Shown: positions 16,313 to 25,525 of the stretch, piece after piece | Layout: each line of letters begins with the position of its first letter | Numbering within the stretch: position 1 is the stretch's first letter | NCBI GenBank assembly: GCA_030531245.1 | Contig: JAUNOA010000012.1 | Span: 1-41,119, forward strand | DNA from: Lachnospiraceae bacterium | GTDB taxonomy: Bacteria > Bacillota > Clostridia > Lachnospirales > Lachnospiraceae | Length of the DNA: 41,119 nucleotides | Reading direction: 5' to 3' | The notes under the pieces: model-generated | Told to the model about the DNA's origin: nothing | Seen by the model: only the letters and a program-made list of their open reading frames with translations | The model's database searches: none | Translations under genes and position numbers: made by a program

Positions 16313-17008
16313 TCAGTTACTGAACTTAGCTGTATTAAGCTTAATGCCGGGGCCCATCGTTGAAGAAATGATAGCACTCTTCATATATGTACCCTTAAGT
16401 GATGCCGGCTTAGCCTTGTTCAGTGCATCGATGATAGTCTGGAAGTTCTCTGCAAGCTTTGTCTCGTCAAAAGAAGCTTTTCCAAGCGGAACATGGATGA
16501 TATTGCTCTTGTCAAGACGATACTCAACCTTACCTGCTTTGATATCGGCAATGGCTTTTGTAATATCCATTGTAACCGTACCGGCCTTCGGGTTCGGCAT
16601 GAGTCCCTTGGGACCAAGAACCTTACCGAGACGTCCTACAACACCCATCATATCAGGAGTTGCAACTACTACATCGAAATCAAGCCAACCCTCGTTCTGG
16701 ATCTTCGGGATAAGCTCATCGCCGCCAACATAATCAGCGCCTGCTGCCTGAGCCTCGTCAACCTTTGCACCCTTAGCGAAAACAAGGATCTTAACTGTCT
16801 TGCCTGTTCCGTGCGGAAGTACTACAGCGCCACGAATCTGCTGCTCTGCATGACGTCCGTCGCAACCTGTACGTACATGTAACTCAATAGTTTCATCAAA
16901 CTTTGCGCAAGCTGTCTTCTTAATAAGAGAGATTGCCTCTGCGGCATCATAGAAATTAGTGCGGTCTACAAGCTTTGCAGCTTCAACATATCTTTTTCCG
17001 TGTTTCAT
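16313..17008 (-). CDS. rplA: Ribosomal protein L1
   Basis: The 231-residue L1 forms the mobile stalk at the E site and also acts as a translational repressor of its own operon in many bacteria. Seen: [26 protein letters not shown] at the N-terminus and the signature [32 protein letters not shown] near residues 103-135. It follows rplK by 18 bases with AGGAGA upstream. Confidence 0.98.
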   Translation of the reverse strand: MKHGKRYVEAAKLVDRTNFYDAAEAISLIKKTACAKFDETIELHVRTGCDGRHAEQQIRGAVVLPHGTGKTVKILVFAKGAKVDEAQAAGADYVGGDELIPKIQNEGWLDFDVVVATPDMMGVVGRLGKVLGPKGLMPNPKAGTVTMDITKAIADIKAGKVEYRLDKSNIIHVPLGKASFDETKLAENFQTIIDALNKAKPASLKGTYMKSAIISSTMGPGIKLNTAKFSN

Positions 17009-17026
17009 ATCTATTCTCCTCCCCTA

Positions 17027-17452
17027 TTATTCTTCTACGGTAACGCCCATAGAACGAGCCGTTCCGGCGATCATGCTCATAGCTGCTTCAATAGAAGCTG
17101 CGTTGAGATCCTTCATCTTTGTCTCAGCAATCTTACGGCAGTCTTCCTTGGAAAGTTTAGCTACCTTTGTCTTGTTAGGAACACCTGAACCACTCTTGAT
17201 ATTGCATGCCTTCTTGATAAGAACAGCTGCAGGCGGAGTCTTTGTAATGAAACTGAATGATCTGTCTGCATAAACAGTGATGATTACAGGAATGATAGTA
17301 TCACCCTGATCTGCAGTCTTTGCGTTGAACTGTTTTGTGAATTCAACGATGTTTACACCATGCTGACCAAGTGCCGGGCCAACAGGCGGAGCCGGAGTTG
17401 CCTTGCCGGCAGGAATCTGTAACTTGATAAAACCAATAACTTTCTTTGCCAT
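17027..17452 (-). CDS. rplK: Ribosomal protein L11
   Basis: The 141-residue L11 lies at the GTPase centre. The start [18 protein letters not shown] at 17452 has AGGAGGAAAG just upstream; a 27-residue upstream extension in the same frame is rejected because it has no ribosome site and no family similarity. [24 protein letters not shown] and the C-terminal [23 protein letters not shown] are typical. Confidence 0.98.
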   Translation of the reverse strand: MAKKVIGFIKLQIPAGKATPAPPVGPALGQHGVNIVEFTKQFNAKTADQGDTIIPVIITVYADRSFSFITKTPPAAVLIKKACNIKSGSGVPNKTKVAKLSKEDCRKIAETKMKDLNAASIEAAMSMIAGTARSMGVTVEE

Positions 17453-17577
17453 ATCTTTCCTCCTGTGGTTATAGCGGGAAACCCTCCCACGATTTATTAC
17501 TCCGCATATCGTCTGCGATATGTGAAGCACCAAGCGCGGTCGCGTAAGCGACTAATATCAACACGCGCGAGTGTGCA
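17453..17577 (-). promoter_or_regulatory. Structured rplK leader
   Basis: The 125 bases between nusG and rplK contain a 7-bp hairpin CATATCG/CGATATG (17505-17522, loop TCTG on the plus strand), GTCGC/GCGAC (17539-17552), and a G-rich GGGAGGGTTTCCC segment. In other bacteria L1 binds the leader of rplK; this stretch is the natural candidate, but no specific L1 motif was verified. Confidence 0.45.
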
Positions 17578-18120
17578 TTAAAGCTTTCTTACATCAGAAA
17601 AGCCCAATTCTACCTTTGTTTCTCTACCGAATATCTCAACGTTCATAGATACTGTCTTCTTTTTTTCATTGATTGCGGTGATCACACCGACTGTATCCTT
17701 CCATGCTCCGGAAACGACACGAACAGAATCTCCGACCGCGAAATCAATGATGACTTTCTTCTCGTGAAGAACCGTTCCTTCAGGAACACCAAAGCCAAGT
17801 GCTACCATCTCTTCGGGAGAGAGCGGAACCGGCTTGGAACCCGGACCGACAAATCCCGTAACACCACGGGTATTACGGATTACGTACCATGTGTCATCAT
17901 TCATTATCATATTGACGAGCACATATCCCGGGAACATCTTTTTATCAGAAGTCTTCTCCGTACCATTCTTGATTTCCGTCACTGCCTGCATAGGAACGCT
18001 GACTTCAAAAATCTGATCCTGAAGTCCACGGTTCTCGATGGTCTTTTCGATATCGACTTTGACTTTATTCTCATAGCCCGAATAGGTATGGGCTACATAC
18101 CAATGCGCTTCTGCTGCCAT
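17578..18120 (-). CDS. nusG: Transcription termination/antitermination factor NusG
   Basis: A 180-residue NusG. The N-terminal NGN domain begins HWYVAHTYSGYENKVKVDIEK and includes FPGYVLVNM and IRNTRGVTGFVG; the KOW domain follows as FAVGDSVRVVSGAWKDTVGVI. It binds RNA polymerase and links transcription to Rho or ribosomes. Standard position between secE and rplK, 12 bases after secE. Confidence 0.97.
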   Translation of the reverse strand: MAAEAHWYVAHTYSGYENKVKVDIEKTIENRGLQDQIFEVSVPMQAVTEIKNGTEKTSDKKMFPGYVLVNMIMNDDTWYVIRNTRGVTGFVGPGSKPVPLSPEEMVALGFGVPEGTVLHEKKVIIDFAVGDSVRVVSGAWKDTVGVITAINEKKKTVSMNVEIFGRETKVELGFSDVRKL

Positions 18121-18132
18121 AAAACCACCTGA

Positions 18133-18330
18133 TTATTTAATAATAAGTCCCAGTCCCAGCTGGAATATCCAGTCAAGGAGAGCGATGATAAGACCGATAA
18201 CAATAGAGAAGAAAATGACAGCGATAGTCTCACGTGTCAGTCTCTCCTTTGTCGGCCATATTATCTTCTTGAATTCATTGGATACGCCCTTGAAAAAGCC
18301 GGGCTTTTTAGCCGTTGTATTGTCAGCCAT
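18133..18330 (-). CDS. secE: Preprotein translocase subunit SecE
   Basis: A 65-residue single-helix SecE: an amphipathic region GVSNEFKKIIWPTKERLTRETI, then one transmembrane segment about 35-60. It is part of SecYEG in the membrane. Its ATG shares a base with the rpmG stop (TAATG), showing tight coupling. Confidence 0.95.
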   Translation of the reverse strand: MADNTTAKKPGFFKGVSNEFKKIIWPTKERLTRETIAVIFFSIVIGLIIALLDWIFQLGLGLIIK

Positions 18331-18479
18331 TACTTGGTCTCCTTATGCATTGTATGCTTCTTGCAGAATCTGCAGTATTTCTTTGTTTCCATACGATCCG
18401 GATGTGCCTTTTTATCCTTTGTGAGATCATAGTTTCTCTGCTTGCATTCTGTACATGCAAGGGTGATCTTAGTACGCAT
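18330..18479 (-). CDS. rpmG: Ribosomal protein L33
   Basis: A 49-residue protein beginning [17 protein letters not shown] and ending [14 protein letters not shown]. Cys9, Cys12, Cys36 and Cys39 form the zinc ribbon of the Cys-containing L33 type, whose presence is often linked to zinc status together with a Cys-free paralogue elsewhere. GGAGGACACAAC precedes the ATG. First gene of the ribosomal/secretion operon. Confidence 0.96.
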   Translation of the reverse strand: MRTKITLACTECKQRNYDLTKDKKAHPDRMETKKYCRFCKKHTMHKETK

Positions 18480-18574
18480 TGTTGTGTCCTCCAAATAATA
18501 AATCTTTACATAAAAACCAGTCGCAAAACTAAATCGAGTCGAAAAAAAAAGACCCGAAATCAGTCAGCCATAGT

Positions 18575-18603
18575 ATAGTATCATAGTTTCAGGGGCTCGT
18601 CAA
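18575..18603 (-). promoter_or_regulatory. Promoter of the rpmG-secE-nusG-rplKA operon
   Basis: Minus strand TTGACG (18598-18603), 17-base spacer, TACTAT (18575-18580). It starts 4 bases after the comF stop and gives a leader of about 90 bases with a run of nine T (near 18542-18550). Confidence 0.8.
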
Positions 18604-18606
18604 CCA

Positions 18607-19344
18607 CTAAATATCAGAACCTATACACACACAAATTGAGGATGTTTCAACTCCTTCGGCACACAATATCTTGCTGCAGGCTTCAATCGTTGCCCCGGTC
18701 GTGAAGATATCATCAACCAGCATTATCCTCTTTATTTCCTTCGGAATTCCCGTATCGCAGACTGCAAATGCCTCCCTGAGATTATTAAGTCTGTCCTCTG
18801 CCCCGAGGTTTTTCATCGCTGCGGTATGCTTTCTTCTGATCAGCAGATCCGCTCTCACCGGAATGTCCGTCTCACGTCCGATGACTTCAGCGATCAGCTC
18901 CGCCTGATTATAACCCCTCATTTTCTGTCTCGATATATGCGCCGGAACCGGCACAAGACAGTCCGGGTTCATTTCCAGGATAAAATCACACAACCGTATT
19001 GCCATCATTTTCCCGAAAAGTTCCGTATGCTCACGGCAGTTCTTATACTTGATTTTCGCCATACACCTGCGGGCATTTTCTTCATAATTAAGTAATGCCC
19101 TGTTCGCTGTAAAAGTCCTTTCCCGATGTGCACAGTCATAGCAAAGTTTCCGGCTCCCGGTCAGTATCTCCTTACCGCATTTTTCGCATACCGGTGACCT
19201 GACGAATGAAAGCAGTGACAGGCAATCCCTGCATATCAGCTGTCCTCTTGGCATGACTATCTCACCGCAGACCGGGCAGGTCCTCGGGAAAATGCTGTCA
19301 AGTATCCTCTGCAGCATCCGATCCGATTCAAATAAATATTTCAA
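18607..19344 (-). CDS. comF: ComF family phosphoribosyltransferase-like protein
   Basis: A 245-residue ComF protein: an N-terminal double zinc ribbon (CPVCGEIVMPRGQLICRDC and CEKCGKEIL...CYDC), then a phosphoribosyltransferase domain with PVPAHISRQKMRGYNQAELIAE and the PRPP loop IMLVDDIFTTGATIEA. It is associated with DNA uptake and recombination. The start overlaps the 3' end of recD2 by 17 bases, so both are expressed together. No comFA helicase is seen next to it. Confidence 0.93.
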   Translation of the reverse strand: MKYLFESDRMLQRILDSIFPRTCPVCGEIVMPRGQLICRDCLSLLSFVRSPVCEKCGKEILTGSRKLCYDCAHRERTFTANRALLNYEENARRCMAKIKYKNCREHTELFGKMMAIRLCDFILEMNPDCLVPVPAHISRQKMRGYNQAELIAEVIGRETDIPVRADLLIRRKHTAAMKNLGAEDRLNNLREAFAVCDTGIPKEIKRIMLVDDIFTTGATIEACSKILCAEGVETSSICVCIGSDI

Positions 19345-21451
19345 CTATTCTTTCGCGGAGTCCTGAATATCTTTTCATCTCCTGGGTATTCGAGCACATT
19401 TCATCAAAGCACTCCGGTATACCCACGAGAGTGACGCATTTCTGCGCCCTTGTTACTGCCGTATAAATGAGGTTTCTGGTCATAAGCATCCTCGGCCCCT
19501 GACAAACCGGAATGACCACTGCCGGATACTCGCTTCCCTGCGACTTGTGGACCGTGATCGCATACGCCAGTTCCAGCTCATCCATATCCGTGAAACCGTA
19601 AGTAGCTATACGTCCCTCATCGTATTCCACTTCGATTTCCTCGGCAAAATTATTTATTTCCCTGATAATACCTATATCTCCGTTGTAGATTCCGGTGCCG
19701 TGACGCATTACAGAGCCTCCGTCATCCCGAATCTCCCACTCAATATTGTAATTATTTCTGATCTGCATGACCTTATCGCCTTCACGCCAGATCACACCAG
19801 CTATTTCCTTCTGCGACTTGTGTGAAGCCTGCGGATTCAGATGCTCCTGCAAAATCATATTCAGGCGTTCTACACCAAGTGCGCCTTTTTTCATCGGACT
19901 CATGACCTGGATGTCCTCGATATCCGCATCGATGTATTTAGGAAGTTTTTCTTTTACAAGTGTTATCATTGCCGCTATAGCACGCTCTGCCTCATGCCTT
20001 TTTACGAACACAAAATCACGGCTATGTTTATCCAGATCAATATGTTCTCCGTCTATTATCCTGTGGGCATTGATGATGATATCGCTGCTTTCGTCCTGTC
20101 TGTAAATTTTTGTCAGTTTCATCACATCAAAACAATCTGAGTAAATGATATCTTTAAGCACATTTCCCGGTCCGACCGACGGCAGCTGATTCATATCACC
20201 GACCAGTATCAGTTTGGTTCCCGGCACGACTGCCTTGAGCAGAGAATTCATAAGATATGCATCAACCATACTCATTTCATCGATGATTATGACATCATAT
20301 TCCAGAGGGCAGCTCTCATTTCTTGCAAAACGGACTTTCTCATGACCATCATATTCCGATCCGCTGCCTTCTCCTGACTCCATCATGCCTACGGGAGTCA
20401 CTTCCAGCAGCCTGTGTATCGTGCTTGCCTGATGTCCTGTCGCTTCCTCCATCCTCTTTGCCGCTCTCCCGGTAGGCGCCGCGCATGCTATCTCCAGTCC
20501 TTCGCTCTCATATTTCTCAATAAAACGTCTGATATTTGTGGTTTTACCTGTTCCCGGTCCTCCGGTAATAACCTGAATCGGAACAATAGCATTTATTTCA
20601 TACAGGAGCCGTGCAATACTCAATTCAGTATAATATGCCGATGCGTTGAAAACATTATTATCCTTAATAATAATGCGCTTATCAAACTGCATATTGTCAA
20701 GTATATCACCGATCGATCCGGCTTCATCTCCCAGCAGCATGCTGCAGTTTCCGATAAGTTCATCCTTCGGCAGATACATATGCCCGTTTGCTCCGGCCTG
20801 TGAAAGCACATATAAAATTCCGCAGCGGGTCCTGTATTCCGAATCTGCTCTGAATCCGGCACGATGCGCAATCTCATCTGCGATTCTGAATCCTATGCCA
20901 TCGATATCATCGGCAAGCTGGTACGGATTTTTCTCAATTATGGAATAAACAGCCGTACCATAGAATTTATATATTCTGAGCGCCATACGCATACTAATAC
21001 CGTATCCTGCCAGAAAGAGCATTGCCGCACGCATATCTTTTTTTTCTTCAACCTGCGCGCTTATCTCCATTGCCATACGTTCTGAAATGCCTTTGATTTC
21101 CGCAAGTCTCTCCGGCTGTTCTTCTATCACACGTATCGCATCTTCTCCGAACTTTTTGATTATCTTGGCTGCAAGTCCGGGCCCGATTCCCTTTATTGCC
21201 CCCGATGACAGATATTTTTCTATCCCGATGATATCTCCGGGTTCTTTTATTTCATAGCTCGTGACCTGCATCTGTTCTCCGTATACGGGATGGACGGTCA
21301 TTTTCCCTTCAGCCTCGATAAAATCTCCCTCGGCAATAAAAGGAAATGTCCCCACAAGGACATAACTCTCTCCCTTCGAGGACACTTCCAGTACGCAGTA
21401 TGCGTTATCATTATTCTTATATACTATTTTTTCGATATATCCCGATATCAC
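19328..21451 (-). CDS. recD2: RecD2-type SF1B DNA helicase
   Basis: A 707-residue ATP-dependent 5'-3' helicase of the RecBC-independent RecD2 group. N-terminal OB-like domain (ISGYIEKIVYKNNDNAYCVLEV), helix-hairpin-helix repeats around 80-130 (GAIKGIGPGLAAKI, ERLAEIKGISERMA), Walker A ITGGPGTGKTTN (295-306), Walker B VIIDEMSMVD, and the C-terminal UvrD-like AYAITVHKSQGSEYPAVVIP. Length is normal. The start overlaps the mreB stop by 4 bases. It probably acts in replication fork repair. Confidence 0.95.
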   Translation of the reverse strand: MISGYIEKIVYKNNDNAYCVLEVSSKGESYVLVGTFPFIAEGDFIEAEGKMTVHPVYGEQMQVTSYEIKEPGDIIGIEKYLSSGAIKGIGPGLAAKIIKKFGEDAIRVIEEQPERLAEIKGISERMAMEISAQVEEKKDMRAAMLFLAGYGISMRMALRIYKFYGTAVYSIIEKNPYQLADDIDGIGFRIADEIAHRAGFRADSEYRTRCGILYVLSQAGANGHMYLPKDELIGNCSMLLGDEAGSIGDILDNMQFDKRIIIKDNNVFNASAYYTELSIARLLYEINAIVPIQVITGGPGTGKTTNIRRFIEKYESEGLEIACAAPTGRAAKRMEEATGHQASTIHRLLEVTPVGMMESGEGSGSEYDGHEKVRFARNESCPLEYDVIIIDEMSMVDAYLMNSLLKAVVPGTKLILVGDMNQLPSVGPGNVLKDIIYSDCFDVMKLTKIYRQDESSDIIINAHRIIDGEHIDLDKHSRDFVFVKRHEAERAIAAMITLVKEKLPKYIDADIEDIQVMSPMKKGALGVERLNMILQEHLNPQASHKSQKEIAGVIWREGDKVMQIRNNYNIEWEIRDDGGSVMRHGTGIYNGDIGIIREINNFAEEIEVEYDEGRIATYGFTDMDELELAYAITVHKSQGSEYPAVVIPVCQGPRMLMTRNLIYTAVTRAQKCVTLVGIPECFDEMCSNTQEMKRYSGLRERIVEIFI

Positions 21452-22479
21452 TTTAAGTTGTCTAATTCCCTCTGCTTTTCATCTATACCGTCTCCGTGCT
21501 GGAACTCGATAAATTTTCCTGTTCCTACAGCAACCGCTGTAAGCGGGTCATCTGCGATATAAGTATTGATACCGGTCTTCTCCTGAAGCAGTGTATCAAG
21601 ACCTGAAAGAAGCGAACCGCCTCCCGTAAGCACGATTCCTCTTTCATATATATCCGCTGCCAGTTCAGGAGGTGTTTTCTCCAGTACGCTGTGGACCGCA
21701 TCTACAATCTGTACACATGTTTCACTGAGTGCATCCAGAGTCTCGTCACTTGTAACAACGATGGTTTTAGGAAGTCCTGTTACAAGATTTCTGCCTCTTA
21801 CTTCCATAGTAAGAAGCTCCGGTCTCTTATACGCTGCTCCGATCTCAATCTTGATTTCCTCGGCTGTTCTGTCACCTATAAGAAGATTATGCTTCTTTCT
21901 CATGAATCTGACGATAGCCTCATCAAAATCATCTCCTGCAGTCTTAAGAGAAGTGCTTACGACCGGTCCTCCCAGAGAAATAACCGCGATATCCGTCGTG
22001 CCTCCTCCGATATCAACTATCATGTTTCCGCAAGGCTTGCTGATATCGATTCCAGCACCTATAGCTGCCGCAACAGGTTCCTCTATGATAGATACTTCTC
22101 TTGCGCCTGCCTGATAGGTAGCATCCTCGACAGCCTTTTTCTCTACTTCAGTAGCACCGGAAGGAATGCACACCGCAATACGGGGCTTTCGTAATGTTTT
22201 CTTTCCGATAGCCTTATTAATAAAGTATTTGATCATTTTTTCTGTTGTAGTATAGTCCGATATAACACCCTGACGAAGCGGTCTTACTGCCACGATATTG
22301 CCCGGTGTCTTTCCTATCATCAATCTGGCATCTTCACCTATTGCCAATATTTTATCATTGTCTTTATCAAGTGCTACTACACTCGGTTCCTTAAGGACAA
22401 CTCCCTTACCTTTAATATAAACAAGTATGCTGGCTGTTCCTAGGTCGATTCCCATATCGCATGAACTTAATCCAAACAT
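21448..22479 (-). CDS. mreB: MreB/Mbl-type rod-shape actin homologue
   Basis: A 343-residue MreB family protein: phosphate-1 loop DMGIDLGTASILVYIKGKG, phosphate-2 MIVDIGGGTTDIAVIS, and adenosine motif GIVLTGGGSLLSGLD. It polymerises under the membrane and guides elongasome wall synthesis. No mreC or mreD follows; recD2 overlaps it, so it could be an mbl- or mreBH-like paralogue rather than the mreBCD copy. GGAGG lies 7 bases before the ATG. Confidence 0.93.
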   Translation of the reverse strand: MFGLSSCDMGIDLGTASILVYIKGKGVVLKEPSVVALDKDNDKILAIGEDARLMIGKTPGNIVAVRPLRQGVISDYTTTEKMIKYFINKAIGKKTLRKPRIAVCIPSGATEVEKKAVEDATYQAGAREVSIIEEPVAAAIGAGIDISKPCGNMIVDIGGGTTDIAVISLGGPVVSTSLKTAGDDFDEAIVRFMRKKHNLLIGDRTAEEIKIEIGAAYKRPELLTMEVRGRNLVTGLPKTIVVTSDETLDALSETCVQIVDAVHSVLEKTPPELAADIYERGIVLTGGGSLLSGLDTLLQEKTGINTYIADDPLTAVAVGTGKFIEFQHGDGIDEKQRELDNLK

Positions 22480-22508
22480 TTATTTTCCTCCAAATAAAGC
22501 GTGAGATA

Positions 22509-22536
22509 ATTATACTAAATAGTTACAGTTTGTAAA
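22509..22536 (-). promoter_or_regulatory. Promoter of mreB-recD2-comF
   Basis: Minus strand TTTACA (22531-22536), 16-base spacer, TATAAT (22509-22514), 30 bases before the start codon. Confidence 0.75.
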
Positions 22537-22600
22537 AGTTTTTTTCGTTTAGTTTATCTTTTTTTTAGTTTGTATCCACAATTTGGTCACATATAGCTGG

Positions 22601-22722
22601 TATTATGTACTTGCATCGATGAGATGCTAGTTCCATAACTAACCCCTTCCTAACTATTAAATGTCGACCCGAAAGGGAGACAGGAACAGGACCTTCTCGC
22701 AGAGGTCCTGTTTTCATTTTCA
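22601..22722 (+). ncRNA. Candidate small RNA ending at an intrinsic terminator
   Basis: On the plus strand, in a region where flanking genes are all minus, TGGTATTAT (22598-22606) is an extended -10 box; a -35 is not clear. Downstream are hairpins GCATC/GATGC (22613-22627), TAGTT-CCAT-AACTA (22628-22641), a GAAA-tetraloop stem CCC-GAAA-GGG (22668-22677) inside GTC/GAC, alternative pairing GTTCC/GGAAC (22630-22634 with 22683-22687), and a terminator. No riboswitch family recognised. The predicted RNA is about 110 bases. Confidence 0.4.
22685..22720 (+). terminator. Intrinsic terminator on the plus strand
   Basis: ACAGGACCT (22686-22694) and AGGTCCTGT (22703-22711) are exact complements, extended by A-T at 22685/22712, with an 8-base loop and TTTTCATTTT after it. 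No plus-strand gene precedes it, which implies a short noncoding transcript. Confidence 0.7.
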
Positions 22723-22749
22723 GGAAACGATTTATTGTTTTGCCATTAG

Positions 22750-22784
22750 TTATGAGTATTCCGGAATCCATAATCTTTCGAAAG
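22750..22784. repeat. Two adjacent palindromes
   Basis: TTATG-3-ATTCC|GGAAT-1-CATAA (22750-22773) and the perfect 10-bp CTTTCGAAAG (22775-22784) lie side by side, immediately left of the large inverted-repeat element. No T-tract follows either one. Confidence 0.6.
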
Positions 22785-22789
22785 TTTTC

Positions 22790-22932
22790 AGGTTGCGTAA
22801 GCAATGTAATGTCTTGAGTGAGCCTTGGGAGACGCCGGTACTTAACGAACCGAAGGTGAGTTTAGTATCCGCTGCGTCGGACATGGAGGCGCGAGCCGTC
22901 GAACGAGAGACATTACATTGCTGACGCAATCT
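22790..22932. repeat. 143-bp element with 25-bp inverted repeat ends, overlapping the cca stop
   Basis: The arms 22790-22814 and 22908-22932 are reverse complements at 23 of 25 positions, including a perfect 14-bp core GCAATGTAATGTCT. The right arm contains the last codons and the stop (22913-22915) of cca. The 93-base interior folds into further hairpins: GGTACTTAAC (22837-22846) with GTTTAGTATCC (22860-22870), the inner ACC-GAA-GGT, and GGC-GCGA-GCC (22888-22897) with a GNRA loop. Overall this is one long stem closing several short ones. It could be a mobile repeat or a structured RNA at the cca mRNA end. Confidence 0.7.
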
Positions 22933-24082
22933 TCTGCAATTTATCAAAAGAATTAAGTGTCGGGTCCTCCAGTACCTCTTCGAGAAGGCCCTCCAGAACG
23001 GATCCAAGCTGAGGTCCGGGTTTATATCCCAGAGACAGCAGATCATTCCCCGTTATGTTTAACTGTTTAAGAGTATATGCTTCCCCGCGGATCATGATAC
23101 CTGATTTGATTTCCATAAGTCTGTCAATTTCCTCAGGTGATACTCCGGAGGATTCATACATATCCATCAGAGCATTGAAAAGCTCCGGACCGATGCGGTT
23201 CAGGATGCGGCGCACTTCGACTGCCGTCTCCGGAAGCGGGTTTTTGTATTCGGTCACAAGAGCAATACTTCGATTCAACGTATCATTGTCACTTTTCAGT
23301 TCTTTTAAGACAATACGTACCTCATCAGGTGTATTATCTCTCATGAGAGCAGCCCACGACCCCTGATAACCGGGTACCAGTCCCGATGCGTCCTTAATCA
23401 GATAAAAATGTTCACTGATGTATCTGTCAAGTCCCCACTCCCATATCAGCCTCATGTTTTCCGGATGAGCGGAATTAATCGTCTTATTCAATTCGACCAG
23501 TATTCTCTCGGCAGATACGGCCGGAAGGTCTTTGCCATGCAGACCGATTGCCTTCAGCGTATTTGCTTCTATTTCGAAACCCAGCTGAGCAGAAAACCTT
23601 ATCGCCCGCAGGATGCGCAGTGCGTCCTCGGTAAACCTTTCATCCGCTGTTCCAACACAGCGGACAATCCCCTTTTTCAGATCTTCCTGTCCTCCGAAAG
23701 CATCCACCAGACCTTTTTCATGATTATATGCCATCGCATTGATGGTGAAATCACGTCTTTTGAGATCCTCGATTAGATTGTCTGTATACGAGACTGAATC
23801 CGGCCTCCTGTGATCGCTGTACTCCCCATCCACACGGTAGGTTGTCACTTCATAGCTGTGTCCGTTCATGAGGACTGTTACGGTACCATGTTCGATTCCT
23901 GTATCAATGGTTCTGTGAAATATCTTTTTGATCTCTTCGGGTTTGGCATCAGTAGTAATATCCCAGTCATCCGGATCTCTTCCTATCAAAGTATCACGAA
24001 CACAACCACCCACGACATAAGCATCGTGGGTGTTGTCAGCAAGAAGTCGTATTATGTTTTCAGCTTCTTTTGGTATCTTCAT
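22913..24082 (-). CDS. cca: CCA tRNA nucleotidyltransferase
   Basis: A 389-residue class II nucleotidyltransferase that adds or repairs the 3' CCA of tRNAs. Seen: AYVVGGCVRDTLIGRDPDDWDITTDA with the GGxxR and DxD motifs (about 20-45), RRPDSVSYTDNLIEDLKRRDFTINAMAYN, and FTEDALRILRAIRFSAQLGFEIE. Length is similar to Bacillus CCA enzymes, without an added HD domain. It starts 3 bases after the proS stop. Its last five codons form part of a long inverted repeat. Confidence 0.95.
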   Translation of the reverse strand: MKIPKEAENIIRLLADNTHDAYVVGGCVRDTLIGRDPDDWDITTDAKPEEIKKIFHRTIDTGIEHGTVTVLMNGHSYEVTTYRVDGEYSDHRRPDSVSYTDNLIEDLKRRDFTINAMAYNHEKGLVDAFGGQEDLKKGIVRCVGTADERFTEDALRILRAIRFSAQLGFEIEANTLKAIGLHGKDLPAVSAERILVELNKTINSAHPENMRLIWEWGLDRYISEHFYLIKDASGLVPGYQGSWAALMRDNTPDEVRIVLKELKSDNDTLNRSIALVTEYKNPLPETAVEVRRILNRIGPELFNALMDMYESSGVSPEEIDRLMEIKSGIMIRGEAYTLKQLNITGNDLLSLGYKPGPQLGSVLEGLLEEVLEDPTLNSFDKLQKIASAM

Positions 24083-24085
24083 TAA

Positions 24086-25525
24086 TCAATACGCTCTGCC
24101 CCAGTAAACCATCTTTGTTGCAGGCTTTCCGCAGCATACACATTTGTCCGAAAGAGTCTCCTGGACAAAAGGCATGCAGCGTGATGTTGCAGCCGTAAGT
24201 TCTTTGATCTTATCTTCACATTCCCGGCATCCGCACCACATTGCTTTTATGAATCCCGGCTTGTTGTTGATAGTCTCTGTAAACTCATCCAGATTTTCTG
24301 CCACGTAAGTATGGGAATCACGGTGAGCCTTTGCTGCTTCAAACATATCTTTCTGTATTGTATCCAGCATCTGTTCAGCTGCTGTTTCAAGATTTTCAAG
24401 CTGTATGTCTGTCTTTTCCCGTGTATCCCGACGTACAAATACGCACTTACCGGCATCGATATCCTTCGGTCCTATTTCAACACGCAGCGGAACTCCTCTC
24501 ATCTCACAGTCTGCAAATTTGAATCCGGGTGACTTCTCAGAATCATCAAGTTCAACGCGTATACCCGCTGCTTTCAGTCTTGAATAAAGTTCATTGGCCT
24601 TATCAAGTACACCTTCCTTTTTCTGCATGATAGGAACTATCATGACCTGTGTCGGAGCAACCTTAGGCGGGAGCTTAAGTCCGGAATCATCACCATGTAC
24701 CATAATGAGAGCGCCTATCATACGTGTAGTCATTCCCCATGATGTCTGATAAACATACTTCAGCGTATTGTCCTTATCAGCAAACTGGATATCAAATGCC
24801 TTGGCAAATCCGTTGCCGAAATTATGTGATGTACCTGACTGAAGAGCTTTGCCGTCATGCATAAGTGACTCTATGGTATATGTTGCCTCCGCTCCGGCAA
24901 ATTTCTCTTTATCCGTCTTGCGTCCTCTTACTACGGGAATAGCAAGGAAGTCCTCACAGAAATCCGCATAGAGGTTAAGCATCTGAATCGTTCTAGTCTC
25001 CGCTTCTTCAGCAGTAGCGTGAGCCGTGTGTCCTTCCTGCCATAAGAACTCTCTTGAACGAAGGAACGGCCTGGTCGTTTTCTCCCAGCGCACAACCGAT
25101 ACCCACTGATTGAGCACCTGAGGAAGGTCACGATATGAATGAACGTTTCTGTTATAATAGTCGCAGAAAAGTGTTTCCGATGTCGGACGTACACAGAGTC
25201 TCTCCTGAAGGGGCTCAAGTCCTCCCATTGTTACCCATGCAACTTCCGGTGCAAACCCTTCGACATGGTCTGATTCTTTCTGCAGAAGACTCTCGGGAAT
25301 AAACATCGGCATATTACAGTTTTTTACTCCGGTCTCCTTGAAACGTCTGTCAAGTTCACTCTGAATGTTTTCCCAGATTGCATATCCGGCCGGTTTAATA
25401 GCCATACATCCTTTAACACTTGTATAATCACACAGTTCAGCTTTCTTCACAACATCCGTATACCACTGTGCGAAATCCTCACTCATGGAGGTGATTTCCT
25501 GAACTAATTTTTTCTCGTCTGCCAT
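24086..25525 (-). CDS. proS: Prolyl-tRNA synthetase, archaeal/eukaryotic type
   Basis: A 479-residue class IIa synthetase. It lacks the bacterial insertion domain and ends in the zinc-binding C-terminal domain ([10 protein letters not shown] ... [18 protein letters not shown]) with the terminal Tyr of the archaeal/eukaryotic ProRS. Class II motifs include RPTSET and the motif-2 region [20 protein letters not shown]. This form occurs in some clostridia and other bacteria through ancient transfer. The start shares a base with the prs stop. Confidence 0.97.
   Translation of the reverse strand: MADEKKLVQEITSMSEDFAQWYTDVVKKAELCDYTSVKGCMAIKPAGYAIWENIQSELDRRFKETGVKNCNMPMFIPESLLQKESDHVEGFAPEVAWVTMGGLEPLQERLCVRPTSETLFCDYYNRNVHSYRDLPQVLNQWVSVVRWEKTTRPFLRSREFLWQEGHTAHATAEEAETRTIQMLNLYADFCEDFLAIPVVRGRKTDKEKFAGAEATYTIESLMHDGKALQSGTSHNFGNGFAKAFDIQFADKDNTLKYVYQTSWGMTTRMIGALIMVHGDDSGLKLPPKVAPTQVMIVPIMQKKEGVLDKANELYSRLKAAGIRVELDDSEKSPGFKFADCEMRGVPLRVEIGPKDIDAGKCVFVRRDTREKTDIQLENLETAAEQMLDTIQKDMFEAAKAHRDSHTYVAENLDEFTETINNKPGFIKAMWCGCRECEDKIKELTAATSRCMPFVQETLSDKCVCCGKPATKMVYWGRAY

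Noticed and set aside
22565..22636. 23-codon minus-strand frame MELASHRCKYIIPAICDQI... with a GGAAGGGG upstream
   Set aside because: A ribosome-site-like sequence is present, but the frame is very short, overlaps the candidate small RNA on the other strand, and no conservation can be shown from one sequence.
22750..23046. 98-codon minus-strand frame across the inverted-repeat element
   Set aside because: Runs out of frame through the 3' end of cca and then through the structured element; looks like a chance frame of a repeat.
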